Assembly (NCBI GenBank): GCA_964482495.1
Contig: CAYZXS010000018.1
Location: 1-64,000, forward strand
DNA length: 64,000 nucleotides
DNA from: J029 sp964482495
Lineage (GTDB): Bacteria > Planctomycetota > UBA1135
Direction of reading: 5' to 3'
The notes beneath the pieces are model-generated. The model was not told the origin of the DNA. It searched no databases and was given only the letters and a program-made list of their open reading frames with translations. Shown piece by piece: positions 15,204 through 24,533 of the stretch. The position numbers and the translations under genes are program-made. Numbering within the stretch: position 1 is the stretch's first letter; every line of letters begins with the position of its first letter.

Positions 15204-18200
15204 GCGCGCCCTCGCTCGACCGCGGCTCCGCCCTGGTGGTGGTGATCTTGGCGCTGGCGCTGCTCCTGTCGCTGGGGGTGCCCTTCCTGGTCGCCGGCCG
15301 GCTTCGCAGCGAGTCCGCCCAGGAGAGCTTCGACGCTGTCCGTGCACAGGTGGCGGTGGACTCGGCCTCGCGCTTCGCCCAGGCCCGGGAGGCCGCCAGC
15401 CACCCGTCGATCGACCCCACCCCTTGGTGGGACCGCCCCGAGGAGTGGTCGCCCGAGGCCGCCGGCATCCTGCCGCAGGCCCTCGGCGGCGAGTGGGAGC
15501 GGAGCAAGGAGTCCTGGGGCTTCGAGGCCGAGAACCTGCAGGGCCGGGTGTCGCTCGCCAGCGCGCCGCCGCTGCTGCTGCAGAACCTGCTGGCGCCGTG
15601 CTTCCTCAGCACCGATGCCGACTACCGAGTCACCGAGCTGGTCGTGACCAGCACCGACGGCTTCGCCGAGAGCGGGCTGCTGCTGATCGCCGGCCAGTGG
15701 ATCGAGTACGGCGGCAAGACCTCCCGCAGCTTCCTCCAGGTCTCTCCGGCGGCCGAGGAGAACACGCCTGACGACCTCGGCAGCACCCGCTTCCGCGAGG
15801 GCTACGCGGTGCTGGACCCGCGGGTCATGAACCTGGCCTACGCCCGGCTGCGCTGGGGCGAGCACCGGGCGCCGGACTTCCCGGCCGATGTCTTCGAGCT
15901 GGACGTGCTCGGCCAGGGCCTGCTGCCCGCCGCCGACCGCCAGCGCCTGCGCGAGCTGAGCTGGCTGTCGACCGGCCAGTACGGCAGCGGCCCCTGGGGG
16001 CCGGCCACCTGGCTGACGCGGGAGATCGACCCCGACAACCCCGAGCGGGCGGTGGTCGCCGACTCCACCGGCTTCTCCTCGGGCAGCGTCGCTCGGATCC
16101 TGCCGGAGCAGGGCGACCCGATCGACGTCCTGCTGCTGGCCTCCGCCTCCGGCAGACTGGTCTCGACCAGCCCGCTGCCGGTCGACCTGGCGCCCTTCAC
16201 CACTCGCATCGCGCCGCTGCTGCGCGAGCCGGTGGACCTGAACTCCGCCCGGCCAGAGGTCATCTCCGCCCTGGCCATGGGCCTACGCTTCCGGCAATTC
16301 GTGCCCTGGGAGCCGGACAATGACGAGTCCCGCCGCTTCTCCGGTGAGGGGCCCGGCAAGAGCTGGGTGACGCCGCGCAAGGCCCGCGACTTCGCCGCCC
16401 GGGTGGTCGCGGCGCGGCCGCTGACCGGGCCCCAGGACCTGTGGAAGCGGGTGCTCCTCCCGATGGAGGCCGAGGGCCAGCTGTCGACCTACGAGGCCCT
16501 GGCGATCCAACTCAACGGCTTCCAGGGCGGCAGCGGCGAGCTTCTGCAGTCCACCCAGCCCTTCGGTTACCGCACCGGCGACCGCTACCTGCAGCGGGTC
16601 AACGCCGCGGTGCGCTCGCGGCTCGGCAACACCCTGGCGCGGCGCTCCGAGCAGCAGCTGCTCAAGGTCGCCCCCGAGGGCCCGACCCTGAGGCTGTGGC
16701 GGACCCAGCGCGACTTCGACGAGGAGGAGCGCTGGGGCCGGGGCAAGCACGGCGTGATCTCGCTGCCGAACAACATCGACGGCTTCGGCGGCCACCACGA
16801 CCCGGCCTTCGGCCTGGCGCAGCGGGTGGGCGCCTCGCTGCCGACCGGCATGCTGGACCCCGACGACAAGCAGGACGAACAGGCCTTCGTCATGCCCAAG
16901 CCGGCGCGGGAGACCGACCAGTTCGGCGTCCTGACCATCGGCCGCACCGAGCACTTCGACTTCACCCGCTCGCCGCTGGGTTACGACCCGGGCGAGCTCG
17001 GCCCCTACGAGAGCTTCCTGTTCGAGTGGGGCCTGGTGGGGCAGAACGCCGTCGCCAGCGACGTCGAGCCGCTTCACTTCCAGGGCTGGTTCGAGATGTT
17101 CGGCAGCGGCGGCGACGCCACCTTGTTCGACGTCGCCGGTCCGACCACCGACGTCAACCGGGTCTACGCCGCCTTCGAGGAGGGCAAGCTGGTGGTCAAG
17201 AGCTTCGACGCCGCCGGCGACGACCCGCTCGACCCCGAGGGCCTGGAGCAGGCGGTGACGGTCACCATCGACCCCGCCGAGTACCCGATGTCGGAGCGGT
17301 GGATGCACCTCGGCGTGCTGCTGCGCGGCGTCCACCCGCGCGGCATGCAGGTGGCGGTCGACGGCGTGCCCCGCGGCGAGGTCAACTGCCTGACCCACAC
17401 CACCAGCCCCGTCTCCGGCTTCGCCCCGGGCGACCTGGACGGCGAGATCCTGGTCGACTCCACCGAGGGCTTCCCCGACCGCGGCGCCATCCGGATCGGC
17501 GACGAGGTCATCGAGTACAGCGCCAAGACCGCCGACAGCTTCATCCTCGACCGGGTCGCCGGGCCCACCGAGTACATCGGCGGCCGAGTGGCGCGCGAGG
17601 CCAGCGACGTCCTGATCGCCTCGCAGGACTCGATCCACCCGGCGGGCTCGGCGGTCGAGCTCTACGGCTACAGCGCCATGCTGGCGGCGCCGCTGCCGCC
17701 TGGCGGCGGCCAACTGAGCGGCGAAATGGGGCCGTGGTCGGTGGCGCGGCCGGTGGCCGGGCCGGACCCGATCACCGCCCTCAGCATCCTCGGCAACCCG
17801 ATCCAGATCGGCATGGGCTTCAGCTCCGACTGGATCGGCGACATGGAGATCGCCGAGGCGGTGCAGGGCGACCCCTACTACGCCGAGGCCTTCCAGAGCG
17901 ACGGCGGCTACGCCCTGATGTTCCAGCGCCGGACCGGCTGGGAAGACCAGGACGGCGCCCGCCAAGGAGGCTGGGAGATCGTGCGCTACACCCAGCGCCA
18001 GGACACGATCATCACCATCCTGGAGCGGAACGTCATGACCCCGCTGTGGGAGGACGCGCCGCAGGGCATGGTGTCCTCGGTGGGGAACTCCTTCGTCTCG
18101 GAGTGGAACCCGAACATCTACGAGAACAACGGCACCCAGCTGCTCGACCACCCGCGCTGGTTCATCTACCTGATGCCGATCTCGGTCAAGGGCGGCGGCG

Positions 18201-19993
18201 TCTCGGACGTGACCTACCCGCTGCCCGATCCGGAGTTCTCCGAGTTCGTCCAGCTCTCGACCCCCGGTGACTCCAGCAAGACCGAGTGGGTGCGCTACGA
18301 CAGCATCGTCGAGAACGCCTTCGTCCGCGATGACCCCGGCGCCATCCTGCGCGCCACCCTCACCTACACCACCCTCGAGAACCTCGATCCGCCGGACGAG
18401 AAGGGCGGCGGCTACCGGCCGCCGCTCCAGGACCCGATCCCGGACGAGTTCACGCGCAAGATCGGCGAGCCAGTCGACGACCGCGACATCCTGATCGAGG
18501 AGCTGGCGCGCAACCTCCAGTTCCGCGGCGTCATGTCCACCTACGACCACGAGCAGGTGTCGGGCACGCGGCTGGTGCCGGTGGGCCGGACCCACCGCGG
18601 CTTCGGGCCGTGGGGGGGCTACGTCGGCCGGCTCGACCGGGTGGCGGTGATGGACCCGCAGGGAGGGGCGAGCGCCCCGTTCTGGTTCACGGTCGAGTGG
18701 GCGCTGGCGCCGCCGCCGGAGCTGCCGGACCGGGTCCACGTCAACCACACCTACTTCGCCTTCGACGACTCGCCGGGCCTGCCCTACGCGGCCACCGACC
18801 TCAGCAACGTCAACTTCAACGACCCCGGCTTCGACCCGCGGCAGGTGGTGCGGCTGGTGAAGTTCCCGAGCGGCGAGCGGCCGCTGCAGCTCGAGTCGCT
18901 GGTGATCGGCGGCGCGGTCGGCGGCGGCGGCCGGCCCTTCCGCGGCTACGTCGATGAGTTCGCCGCCCACACCGTCCCCGGCATGGGGCAGCCGCGGGCG
19001 CACACCGCCCGCGCCGCCTTCGTGCTCGACGAGGACGTCGAGGCGGGGGAGGAGGACGTGATCCGGCTGCACGAGTCCTTCCTCCAGCTCGGCACCGCGC
19101 GCAAGTCGGCGCAGAACCCGGGCGACTGGTTCTCGCTGCTGCCGCCGAGCGGCCTGCTCGACATCGACGGCGAGCGCATCGCCTACACCGACATCGACAC
19201 CGCCACCGGCGAGCTGACCCTGGCGCCGCAGGGCCGCGGGGTGCACGGCACCGAGCAGCGCGGCCACGCCGCCGGCACCACGGTCTGGGCCTGCGACGGC
19301 CGGGCCGCCACCGTGCTCACCAGCGACCTGGAGCAGACCGCGGCCCTGATCGAGGTCGAGAACTACGCCGGCTTCCCGGCGCGGCCGTTGTTGATGATCG
19401 ACCAGGAGCTGATCCACGCGCCGCTGCGCGGCCTGGCGATCAACCAATTCCTGATGCCGATGCGCCGGCCCGACCCCGAGCGCGACCGGGACGGCGGCGA
19501 GGGCCTGCTACGCGGCCGCTTCGGCACCGCGGCCTCGGCCCACGCGGTCGGCACGCTGGTCTACTCGATGCCGACCCGCTGGGAGGACCGCTACATCCCC
19601 GAGAGCGACTCGCCGGCCGGCGCCTGGTTCGAGATCGGCCTGGACGAGCCCGGCGCCTACTGGCGCGGCCTGCGCTTCGAGGCCGAGGTGCCCGACGCCT
19701 CCCACAAGCTGCGGGTGCTGGCCCGCTCCGGCCCCGCCGGCTGGGAGACGCCGCCCGAGCAGACCCCCGGCCTGCTGCTGCTCGAGAGCGGCTCCCAGAA
19801 CGGCATGCCGGTGCCGCTGCGGCTGCGCTCCGACCGCCTCGACCTGCGCTTCAGCTTCGACTGGGACGTCGGCGCCTTCGACCCGGTCACCTACCTGTCC
19901 TTCGGCTGGCTGCAGGCGCCGCGGATCTCCGAGATCCTGGTCGACTCCCTGGCCCAGACCCGGGTCGAGAGCTCGGTGGAGCTGCGCCAGTGA
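15200..19993 (+). CDS. Giant GspK-like pseudopilin (1597 residues) with repeated modules
   Basis: The N-terminus (DRG then SALVVVILALALLLSLGVPFL) is a prepilin-type signal lacking Glu5, as is typical of tip pseudopilin GspK. The sequence VDLNSARPEVISALAMGLRF (about 344-364) and the following helical segment resemble the GspK SAM-like domains. The rest is a very long extension. A concanavalin-like segment lies at about 627-730 (RWMHLGVLLRG, MQVAVDGVPRG). Several short beta modules of the type GFxxxGxxxIxGExIxY lie near 150-176, 752-780, 1319-1341 and 1389-1409. GspK is normally 300-350 residues. Start overlaps the previous stop and its stop overlaps the next start (GTGA). Expected to cap a pseudopilus; the extension may be an adhesive or enzymatic head. 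Confidence 0.75.
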   Translation: MSAPSLDRGSALVVVILALALLLSLGVPFLVAGRLRSESAQESFDAVRAQVAVDSASRFAQAREAASHPSIDPTPWWDRPEEWSPEAAGILPQALGGEWERSKESWGFEAENLQGRVSLASAPPLLLQNLLAPCFLSTDADYRVTELVVTSTDGFAESGLLLIAGQWIEYGGKTSRSFLQVSPAAEENTPDDLGSTRFREGYAVLDPRVMNLAYARLRWGEHRAPDFPADVFELDVLGQGLLPAADRQRLRELSWLSTGQYGSGPWGPATWLTREIDPDNPERAVVADSTGFSSGSVARILPEQGDPIDVLLLASASGRLVSTSPLPVDLAPFTTRIAPLLREPVDLNSARPEVISALAMGLRFRQFVPWEPDNDESRRFSGEGPGKSWVTPRKARDFAARVVAARPLTGPQDLWKRVLLPMEAEGQLSTYEALAIQLNGFQGGSGELLQSTQPFGYRTGDRYLQRVNAAVRSRLGNTLARRSEQQLLKVAPEGPTLRLWRTQRDFDEEERWGRGKHGVISLPNNIDGFGGHHDPAFGLAQRVGASLPTGMLDPDDKQDEQAFVMPKPARETDQFGVLTIGRTEHFDFTRSPLGYDPGELGPYESFLFEWGLVGQNAVASDVEPLHFQGWFEMFGSGGDATLFDVAGPTTDVNRVYAAFEEGKLVVKSFDAAGDDPLDPEGLEQAVTVTIDPAEYPMSERWMHLGVLLRGVHPRGMQVAVDGVPRGEVNCLTHTTSPVSGFAPGDLDGEILVDSTEGFPDRGAIRIGDEVIEYSAKTADSFILDRVAGPTEYIGGRVAREASDVLIASQDSIHPAGSAVELYGYSAMLAAPLPPGGGQLSGEMGPWSVARPVAGPDPITALSILGNPIQIGMGFSSDWIGDMEIAEAVQGDPYYAEAFQSDGGYALMFQRRTGWEDQDGARQGGWEIVRYTQRQDTIITILERNVMTPLWEDAPQGMVSSVGNSFVSEWNPNIYENNGTQLLDHPRWFIYLMPISVKGGGVSDVTYPLPDPEFSEFVQLSTPGDSSKTEWVRYDSIVENAFVRDDPGAILRATLTYTTLENLDPPDEKGGGYRPPLQDPIPDEFTRKIGEPVDDRDILIEELARNLQFRGVMSTYDHEQVSGTRLVPVGRTHRGFGPWGGYVGRLDRVAVMDPQGGASAPFWFTVEWALAPPPELPDRVHVNHTYFAFDDSPGLPYAATDLSNVNFNDPGFDPRQVVRLVKFPSGERPLQLESLVIGGAVGGGGRPFRGYVDEFAAHTVPGMGQPRAHTARAAFVLDEDVEAGEEDVIRLHESFLQLGTARKSAQNPGDWFSLLPPSGLLDIDGERIAYTDIDTATGELTLAPQGRGVHGTEQRGHAAGTTVWACDGRAATVLTSDLEQTAALIEVENYAGFPARPLLMIDQELIHAPLRGLAINQFLMPMRRPDPERDRDGGEGLLRGRFGTAASAHAVGTLVYSMPTRWEDRYIPESDSPAGAWFEIGLDEPGAYWRGLRFEAEVPDASHKLRVLARSGPAGWETPPEQTPGLLLLESGSQNGMPVPLRLRSDRLDLRFSFDWDVGAFDPVTYLSFGWLQAPRISEILVDSLAQTRVESSVELRQ

Positions 19994-20913
19994 GCCGCGC
20001 CGCCGCCCGCCGCGACCCGCGCCGCGGCATGACCTTGATCGAGGTCATGCTGGCCCTGGCGCTGATGGTCATGCTCGGGCTGTTCATCGTCGGCGTCATC
20101 CGCTCGGTGCTCGGCATCTGGCAGACCAGCGAGCGCCGCGGCCGCGGCGACCTGCAATTCCAGGCCACCGCTGAGCTGCTGCGCAGCGACCTCGACGCCT
20201 TCCACAACGGCCCGCGCGGCTGGCTGGTCCTGGACCAGTGGCGGGCCCGCCCGGCCACCGAGGAGGAGCCGGCCTGGTTCCTGCCGCGGCTGCGCTTCCT
20301 GGCCAAGGGCTCCGGCCTGCCGGGCGACGACCCCAGCGGGGAGCGCGGCGTCGAGATCGCCTGGATGCTGGTGCCCGAGCGCGCCGGCGGCCGCCTGTGC
20401 CGGCTGGTGCGCTACGCCCAGCCCGAGGGCGCCGGCGAGTCGCTGCTGCGCGACTCGGTGGCGGACGGCCTGGCCCGTCAAGGCGCCGGCCTGGCGGTGC
20501 TGGACGGCGTCGCCTGGCTCGAGCTGGAGCTGGAGGAGGCCGACGGCGAGCGCCGCCGCAGCGCCGTGGTCGCCCCGGAGCAGCCCTACGACTTCCCGCG
20601 CCGCCTGCACCTGTCGCTGGACCGGGTGAGCGGCCGCGCCCGCACCAAGCCGCCGACCCTGGACGAGGGCCTCGGCAGCTCGGCGACCTCGGCCGTGCTG
20701 CGCGGCAGCGCGCCGCTGGACTTCGCCCCCTTCGCCTTGGTGGAACAAGAGTGGCTGGCGGTGGCCGGCGCCTTCCCGCGCTTCACCCTGCGCGAGCGCG
20801 GCGCCCGCGGCACCGCGCCGGCCGCCCACGACCCCGGCGCCCCGGTCTACCTGGCCCAGCGCGCCGCCACCCGCTTCGCCCTGCCCGCCGGCGGCAGGAG
20901 GGTGCGCCCGTGA
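19990..20913 (+). CDS. GspJ-like minor pseudopilin
   Basis: A 307-residue protein starting at a GTG that overlaps the previous stop. The leader MSRAAARRDPRRG precedes MTLIEVMLALALMVMLGLFIVGV, a prepilin cleavage site with Glu5. The globular part (LQFQATAELLRSDLDAF..., LRRSAVV-like strands, then FAPFALVEQEWLAV) fits GspJ/PulJ, which forms the tip complex with GspI and GspK. Somewhat longer than typical GspJ. Its last four bases overlap the start of the GspI-like gene. Confidence 0.8.
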   Translation: MSRAAARRDPRRGMTLIEVMLALALMVMLGLFIVGVIRSVLGIWQTSERRGRGDLQFQATAELLRSDLDAFHNGPRGWLVLDQWRARPATEEEPAWFLPRLRFLAKGSGLPGDDPSGERGVEIAWMLVPERAGGRLCRLVRYAQPEGAGESLLRDSVADGLARQGAGLAVLDGVAWLELELEEADGERRRSAVVAPEQPYDFPRRLHLSLDRVSGRARTKPPTLDEGLGSSATSAVLRGSAPLDFAPFALVEQEWLAVAGAFPRFTLRERGARGTAPAAHDPGAPVYLAQRAATRFALPAGGRRVRP

Positions 20914-21326
20914 GCCGCCGCGGCATGACCTTGATCGAGGTGCTGGTCGCCATGGCGATCTTCCTGTTCGGCGTCACCTCGCTGCTGAGCCTGTTCCACT
21001 TCGGCGGCGACCAGGAGCAGCGGGCCCGGGTCCACGCCGAGCTGTCGCCGCACGTCGCGCAGCTGGTCGACGAGCTGGTGGACGGCGCCTGGCTGCTGGA
21101 GGACGACGGCTCCGTCGTGCGCCTGCGCACCATCGAGGGCGAGCCGGTCCCCGGCGCGCCCGATTACCACTACGATCTGAGGGTCTCCGACGTGGGGGAC
21201 CCCGAGCTGCGCCGCGCCCAGATCCGCGTCTGGCGCAGCAGCCCGGAACGCCCGGTGCTGACGGTGGCCTTCCTGCTGCCGCGGACCGTGCCGCTGGAGC
21301 GACGCATGCTCCTGGAGGATGGATAG
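20910..21326 (+). CDS. GspI-like minor pseudopilin
   Basis: A 138-residue pseudopilin starting at the GTG overlapping the previous TGA. Leader MSRRG precedes MTLIEVLVAMAIFLFGVTSLL, with Glu5. A short globular domain with strands (YHYDLRVSDVG, RRAQIRVW, LTVAFLLPR) matches GspI. It completes a set of G, H, K, J and I-like pseudopilins in five consecutive genes. The stop directly abuts the next ATG. Confidence 0.82.
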   Translation: MSRRGMTLIEVLVAMAIFLFGVTSLLSLFHFGGDQEQRARVHAELSPHVAQLVDELVDGAWLLEDDGSVVRLRTIEGEPVPGAPDYHYDLRVSDVGDPELRRAQIRVWRSSPERPVLTVAFLLPRTVPLERRMLLEDG

Positions 21327-22796
21327 ATGATCTCCGCCCTGCTCTGCCTGCCCTTCCTGCTGCCCCAGGCCGCCGAACCCGAGGACGTGATCCTGCGCAT
21401 GCGCGACGGCCGCGTCTTGCTGTGCGAGATCGTCGACCACGACTTCGAGGGGCTCGCGGTCACGCGCAGCCTCGACGGCGCCCGCTACCGCTTCGACTGG
21501 GGCGACCTCTTCCCCGGCGAGGCCGAGCGGCTGCGCGCCGGCCTGGGCTACAAGATCGAGACCACCGTGCCCGAGGTCGAGGCCGACCGGCTGCTGCTGG
21601 TGAACGGCCAGGTCCTGGTGGGGCGGGTGCTGCGCTCGGACACCGACAACATCGAGCTGCGGACCCACAACACCGTCAGCCTGATCCCGCGCACGCGGCT
21701 GGCGGCGCCGCCGGAGAAGATCCGGGTGCCCGCGCCCGAGGTGCTGACCCCGGAGCAGTTCTACGCCGACCGCGTCGTCGGCTTGGACGCCGCCAGCGCC
21801 ACGGCGCACTACCAGTTCGCGCTCGAGCTGCAGAGCGTCTTCGCCCTCGAGCAGGCCCTCGTGCACCTCGACCTGGCGCAAGCCCTGGCCGAGGCGGAGC
21901 AGGACGACAGCTTGCTGAAGCGGCTCGACCCGGCGCGGCGGTCGATCACCTTGTCGTTGGAGAACAAGGACCAGGCCGAACTGCTGGAGCGGGTCCGCCA
22001 GGCCATGAACCGGGAGCGCTTCGTCGAGGCCGAGGAGGCGCTGGCCGAGTTCGGCCAGAGCTTCCCCGACTCGCAGCTCAGGGGCGAGTACCTGGACCTG
22101 GTCGACCGCTTCGACGGCCGCCGCCAGGCGAGCATGGAGCGCTTCCTGTCGCGGCGTTGGTTCACGGTCGCCTCGACGCTGCTCCGGGGGCAGTCGTTGC
22201 AGAAGGACGCCTCGGTCGACGAGCTGCTCGAGTGGAGCACCAACGAGCTGCCGCAGCTGGTCCGCGGCCAGCTGGCCGAGGAGCTGGCGCCGATCGCCGG
22301 CGAGGTCGACCCCGGCGAGGTCGACGGCCTGTGGCAGGCCCGCGGCGACCACGGCAGCAAGCGCCACCAGGCCACCTTCGGCAACGGCACCTGGATCCTG
22401 GGCGAGGAGAAGGCCCGGGCCGGGCTGGTCGAAGCGGAGGAGGACGAGGACAGCGGCAAGACCGCGGCCCAGAAGGAGATGGAGGAGCGCACCAAGCGCT
22501 ACATCGACAACCTCGAGCGGCAGCGGCGCCGGGCCACCGGCCAGGACGAGGTCTCTCCGGAGGACTGGTGGCGGCGCGCCAAGGCCAGCCAGCGCTTCCA
22601 GTTCCTGCTCGCCCACTACGCCGAGTTCAGCGGCGACTACGAGGTGACCCACGTCAGCTTCAGCTACTGCGGGACCTGTGGCGGCCAGGGCCAGCTCTCG
22701 AACATCGAGCTCACCGCCCAGGGCAGCCGCAAGCGGCGCACCCCGTGCCCGACCTGCCAGACCATCCAGGTCCAGCGCTCGATCACCTTCCGCTGA
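21327..22796 (+). CDS. Secreted protein with Sm-like repeats and a C-terminal zinc ribbon
   Basis: A 489-residue protein that I cannot name. A signal peptide (MISALLCLPFLLPQAA) is followed by two short beta units that look alike (DGRVLLCEIVDHDFEGLAV and NGQVLVGRVLRSDTDNIEL). A long helical middle follows (about 150-420), then CGTCGGQG and CPTC near the C-terminus, a pair of CxxC motifs like a DnaJ-type zinc ribbon. Cysteine pairs of this sort in a protein predicted to be exported are odd; they could form disulfides or bind metal. It follows the GspI-like gene with no gap and overlaps the next start, so it is probably part of the pseudopilin operon. Confidence 0.6.
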   Translation: MISALLCLPFLLPQAAEPEDVILRMRDGRVLLCEIVDHDFEGLAVTRSLDGARYRFDWGDLFPGEAERLRAGLGYKIETTVPEVEADRLLLVNGQVLVGRVLRSDTDNIELRTHNTVSLIPRTRLAAPPEKIRVPAPEVLTPEQFYADRVVGLDAASATAHYQFALELQSVFALEQALVHLDLAQALAEAEQDDSLLKRLDPARRSITLSLENKDQAELLERVRQAMNRERFVEAEEALAEFGQSFPDSQLRGEYLDLVDRFDGRRQASMERFLSRRWFTVASTLLRGQSLQKDASVDELLEWSTNELPQLVRGQLAEELAPIAGEVDPGEVDGLWQARGDHGSKRHQATFGNGTWILGEEKARAGLVEAEEDEDSGKTAAQKEMEERTKRYIDNLERQRRRATGQDEVSPEDWWRRAKASQRFQFLLAHYAEFSGDYEVTHVSFSYCGTCGGQGQLSNIELTAQGSRKRRTPCPTCQTIQVQRSITFR

Positions 22797-23713
22797 TGCC
22801 GGCGCGTCCGACGCGCCGGCCGCGGCGCCGCTGCCGGCTCGCGGCGGCGCTGGCCCTGGCCGCCCTCGGCGCCTGCGCCGCGCCCGCCGGCCGGGGCGGC
22901 GGCCACGCCCTGCCCGAGCTCCGGGTGGGGGAGCTGGCCCTCGACGCCCGCGCCTACGCCGCCGAGGCCGCCTTCCTGTTCCCGGAGGAGTGCCAGGCGC
23001 TCTCCCGGAGCTTGATGAGGATGGAGCTGGCCCGCCTCGAGGGCAGGCGCCTCGGCATCGCGCCGCCGGACGCCGAGGTCGACCAGGCCCTGGAGCTGGC
23101 CCTGGCCGGCATCGAGTCGGCCCTGCCCGAGGGCGGCAGCTTCGAGGACTGGGCCCGCGAGCGCTACGGCCGCAGCGGCGCCGAGGTGCGGGGCGTCATC
23201 CGCCGCCACCTCGCCAGCAACCTGCTCTACCAGCTGGTGCTGCGGGCCGACGCCGCCACCCAGCCGCGCTACCGGTTGCACCTGCTGATCACCACCGACG
23301 CCGACCAGGCCAGCGACTGGGGCGACAAGCTGCGCCAGGGCGCCGACCCGCGGGCGCTGGCCGGGGAGTCGATGGACCGCGGCCTCGACGGCCAGGGCGA
23401 GCGCCTGCTCCCGGCCTACCTCCCCGAGCCGCTCGCCGGGGGTCTGCGCGGCGCGAGCCCCGGCGCCGTCCTCGGCCCGCTGCAGCTCGACGGCGACCGC
23501 GCCTGGCTGACCCTGCGCTTGGCCGAGACCCTGCCCGCCGCCGCCGCGCCGCCGCCGCTGGCGGTGCTGCTGGCCGAACTCAACGAACGGCCGGTGGACC
23601 CGCTCGAGGCCCGGGCTTGGTATGAGGAGATGCTCCGTCGCTATACTGCCCGCGAAGCTCTTCCGGCCATCCAAGCCCCGGTTCCCGCCTTTGTCCCCCT
23701 CGAACGGCCCTGA
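22796..23713 (+). CDS. Parvulin-like periplasmic lipoprotein
   Basis: A 305-residue protein. The ATG at 22796 overlaps the previous TGA. An arginine-rich N-region, a hydrophobic segment and the lipobox LGAC (Cys27) indicate a lipoprotein. Residues about 45-150 are SurA_N-like helices. Residues about 165-255 (YRLHLLITTDADQ..., LRGASPGAVLGPLQLDG) have the outline of a parvulin domain, but the usual GGDLGW core is replaced by DGQGERLL, so isomerase activity may be lost. It probably assists secretion or outer-membrane protein folding; the gene is linked to the pseudopilin operon on one side and scpB on the other. Confidence 0.65.
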   Translation: MPARPTRRPRRRCRLAAALALAALGACAAPAGRGGGHALPELRVGELALDARAYAAEAAFLFPEECQALSRSLMRMELARLEGRRLGIAPPDAEVDQALELALAGIESALPEGGSFEDWARERYGRSGAEVRGVIRRHLASNLLYQLVLRADAATQPRYRLHLLITTDADQASDWGDKLRQGADPRALAGESMDRGLDGQGERLLPAYLPEPLAGGLRGASPGAVLGPLQLDGDRAWLTLRLAETLPAAAAPPPLAVLLAELNERPVDPLEARAWYEEMLRRYTAREALPAIQAPVPAFVPLERP

Positions 23714-24476
23714 CCCCGCGATCGACCCCGAAGAGCTGCGCCTGCTCTTCGCGCTGCTGTTCTCCTCGCCGGAGCCGGTGACCCTGGACCGCGTCCGGGA
23801 GGTCCTGCACCCGCACGGGGACGTCGAGGCCGAGGAGGCCACCGACGAGGGAGGGGAGGCCGCCGGAACCGCCGCCGGGGACCCAGCCGTCGAGGCCGCC
23901 GCCGCGCCCGCCGCTGACCGCGCCGAGCGCCACAGCCCGCGTCAGTACCTGGACGCCCTTCGAGATTGGATGGAGCAGCGCCAGCTGCCCTTGGCCCTGC
24001 ACCAGGTCGGCAAGGCCTACCGGCTGCTGACCACCGAGGACGTCTCCGAGGCCCTGGTCTCGGTCCGCAAGAAGGTCCACCAGGACCGGCTCGGCCCGGC
24101 CGCGCTCGAGGTCCTCTCCCTGGTCGCCTACCGCCAGCCGGTGCTGAAGGCGGACATCGACGCCATCCGTGGGGTCAAGAGCGGGCCGCACCTGCGCCAC
24201 CTGCTGGACCTGCGGCTGGCTCGCATCCTCGGGCGGGCCGACCTGCCGGGCCGGCCCTTCCTCTATGGCACCACCCGGGAGTTCCTGGACAAGTTCGGCC
24301 TGCGCAGCCTCGATGAGCTGCCGGAGGCCGGCCGCCTGGCGGTCCCCGTCGAGGCCCCGCCCGTCGAGCCCGTCGAGCCCGCAGCGGCCTCCGGTCCCGC
24401 CCCGGAACCGGCCGAGACCTCCCCTCCGGCGGCCGGCGCCGCCGACTCCGCCGCCTCTGGCCACCAAAGCGCCTGA
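23622..24476 (+). CDS. scpB: Segregation and condensation protein B (ScpB)
   Basis: A kleisin-associated winged-helix protein of the SMC-ScpAB complex, which compacts and segregates chromosomes. The family core is clear: LRLLFALLFSSPEPVT, GKAYRLLTT, LGPAALEVLSLVAYRQPVLKADIDAIRGVKS, LLDLRLARILGRAD and LYGTTREFLDKFGL. A 45-residue Glu/Ala-rich insert (about 65-108) and a Pro/Ala-rich tail are additions. The ATG at 23622 overlaps the lipoprotein gene by 92 bp; a TTG at 23691, giving a more usual N-terminus and a 23-bp overlap, may be the real start. ScpA is not in the window. Confidence 0.88.
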   Translation: MRRCSVAILPAKLFRPSKPRFPPLSPSNGPDPAIDPEELRLLFALLFSSPEPVTLDRVREVLHPHGDVEAEEATDEGGEAAGTAAGDPAVEAAAAPAADRAERHSPRQYLDALRDWMEQRQLPLALHQVGKAYRLLTTEDVSEALVSVRKKVHQDRLGPAALEVLSLVAYRQPVLKADIDAIRGVKSGPHLRHLLDLRLARILGRADLPGRPFLYGTTREFLDKFGLRSLDELPEAGRLAVPVEAPPVEPVEPAAASGPAPEPAETSPPAAGAADSAASGHQSA

Positions 24477-24533
24477 CCGGGCCCCCCTGGGGGCTGGTAG
24501 ACTTCCGGACTCCGGTTTCCCGGCGAAGCCCCG

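Noticed and set aside
16283..19447. 1054-residue minus-strand frame inside the giant GspK-like gene
   Set aside because: Composition is a mirror of the sense codons (Asp, His, Val, Gly-rich) and it has no signal, motif or operon context.
24479..24495. GGGCCCCCCTGGGGGC as a terminator after scpB
   Set aside because: The loop would be only about two bases and no T-run follows, so it is unlikely to work as an intrinsic terminator.
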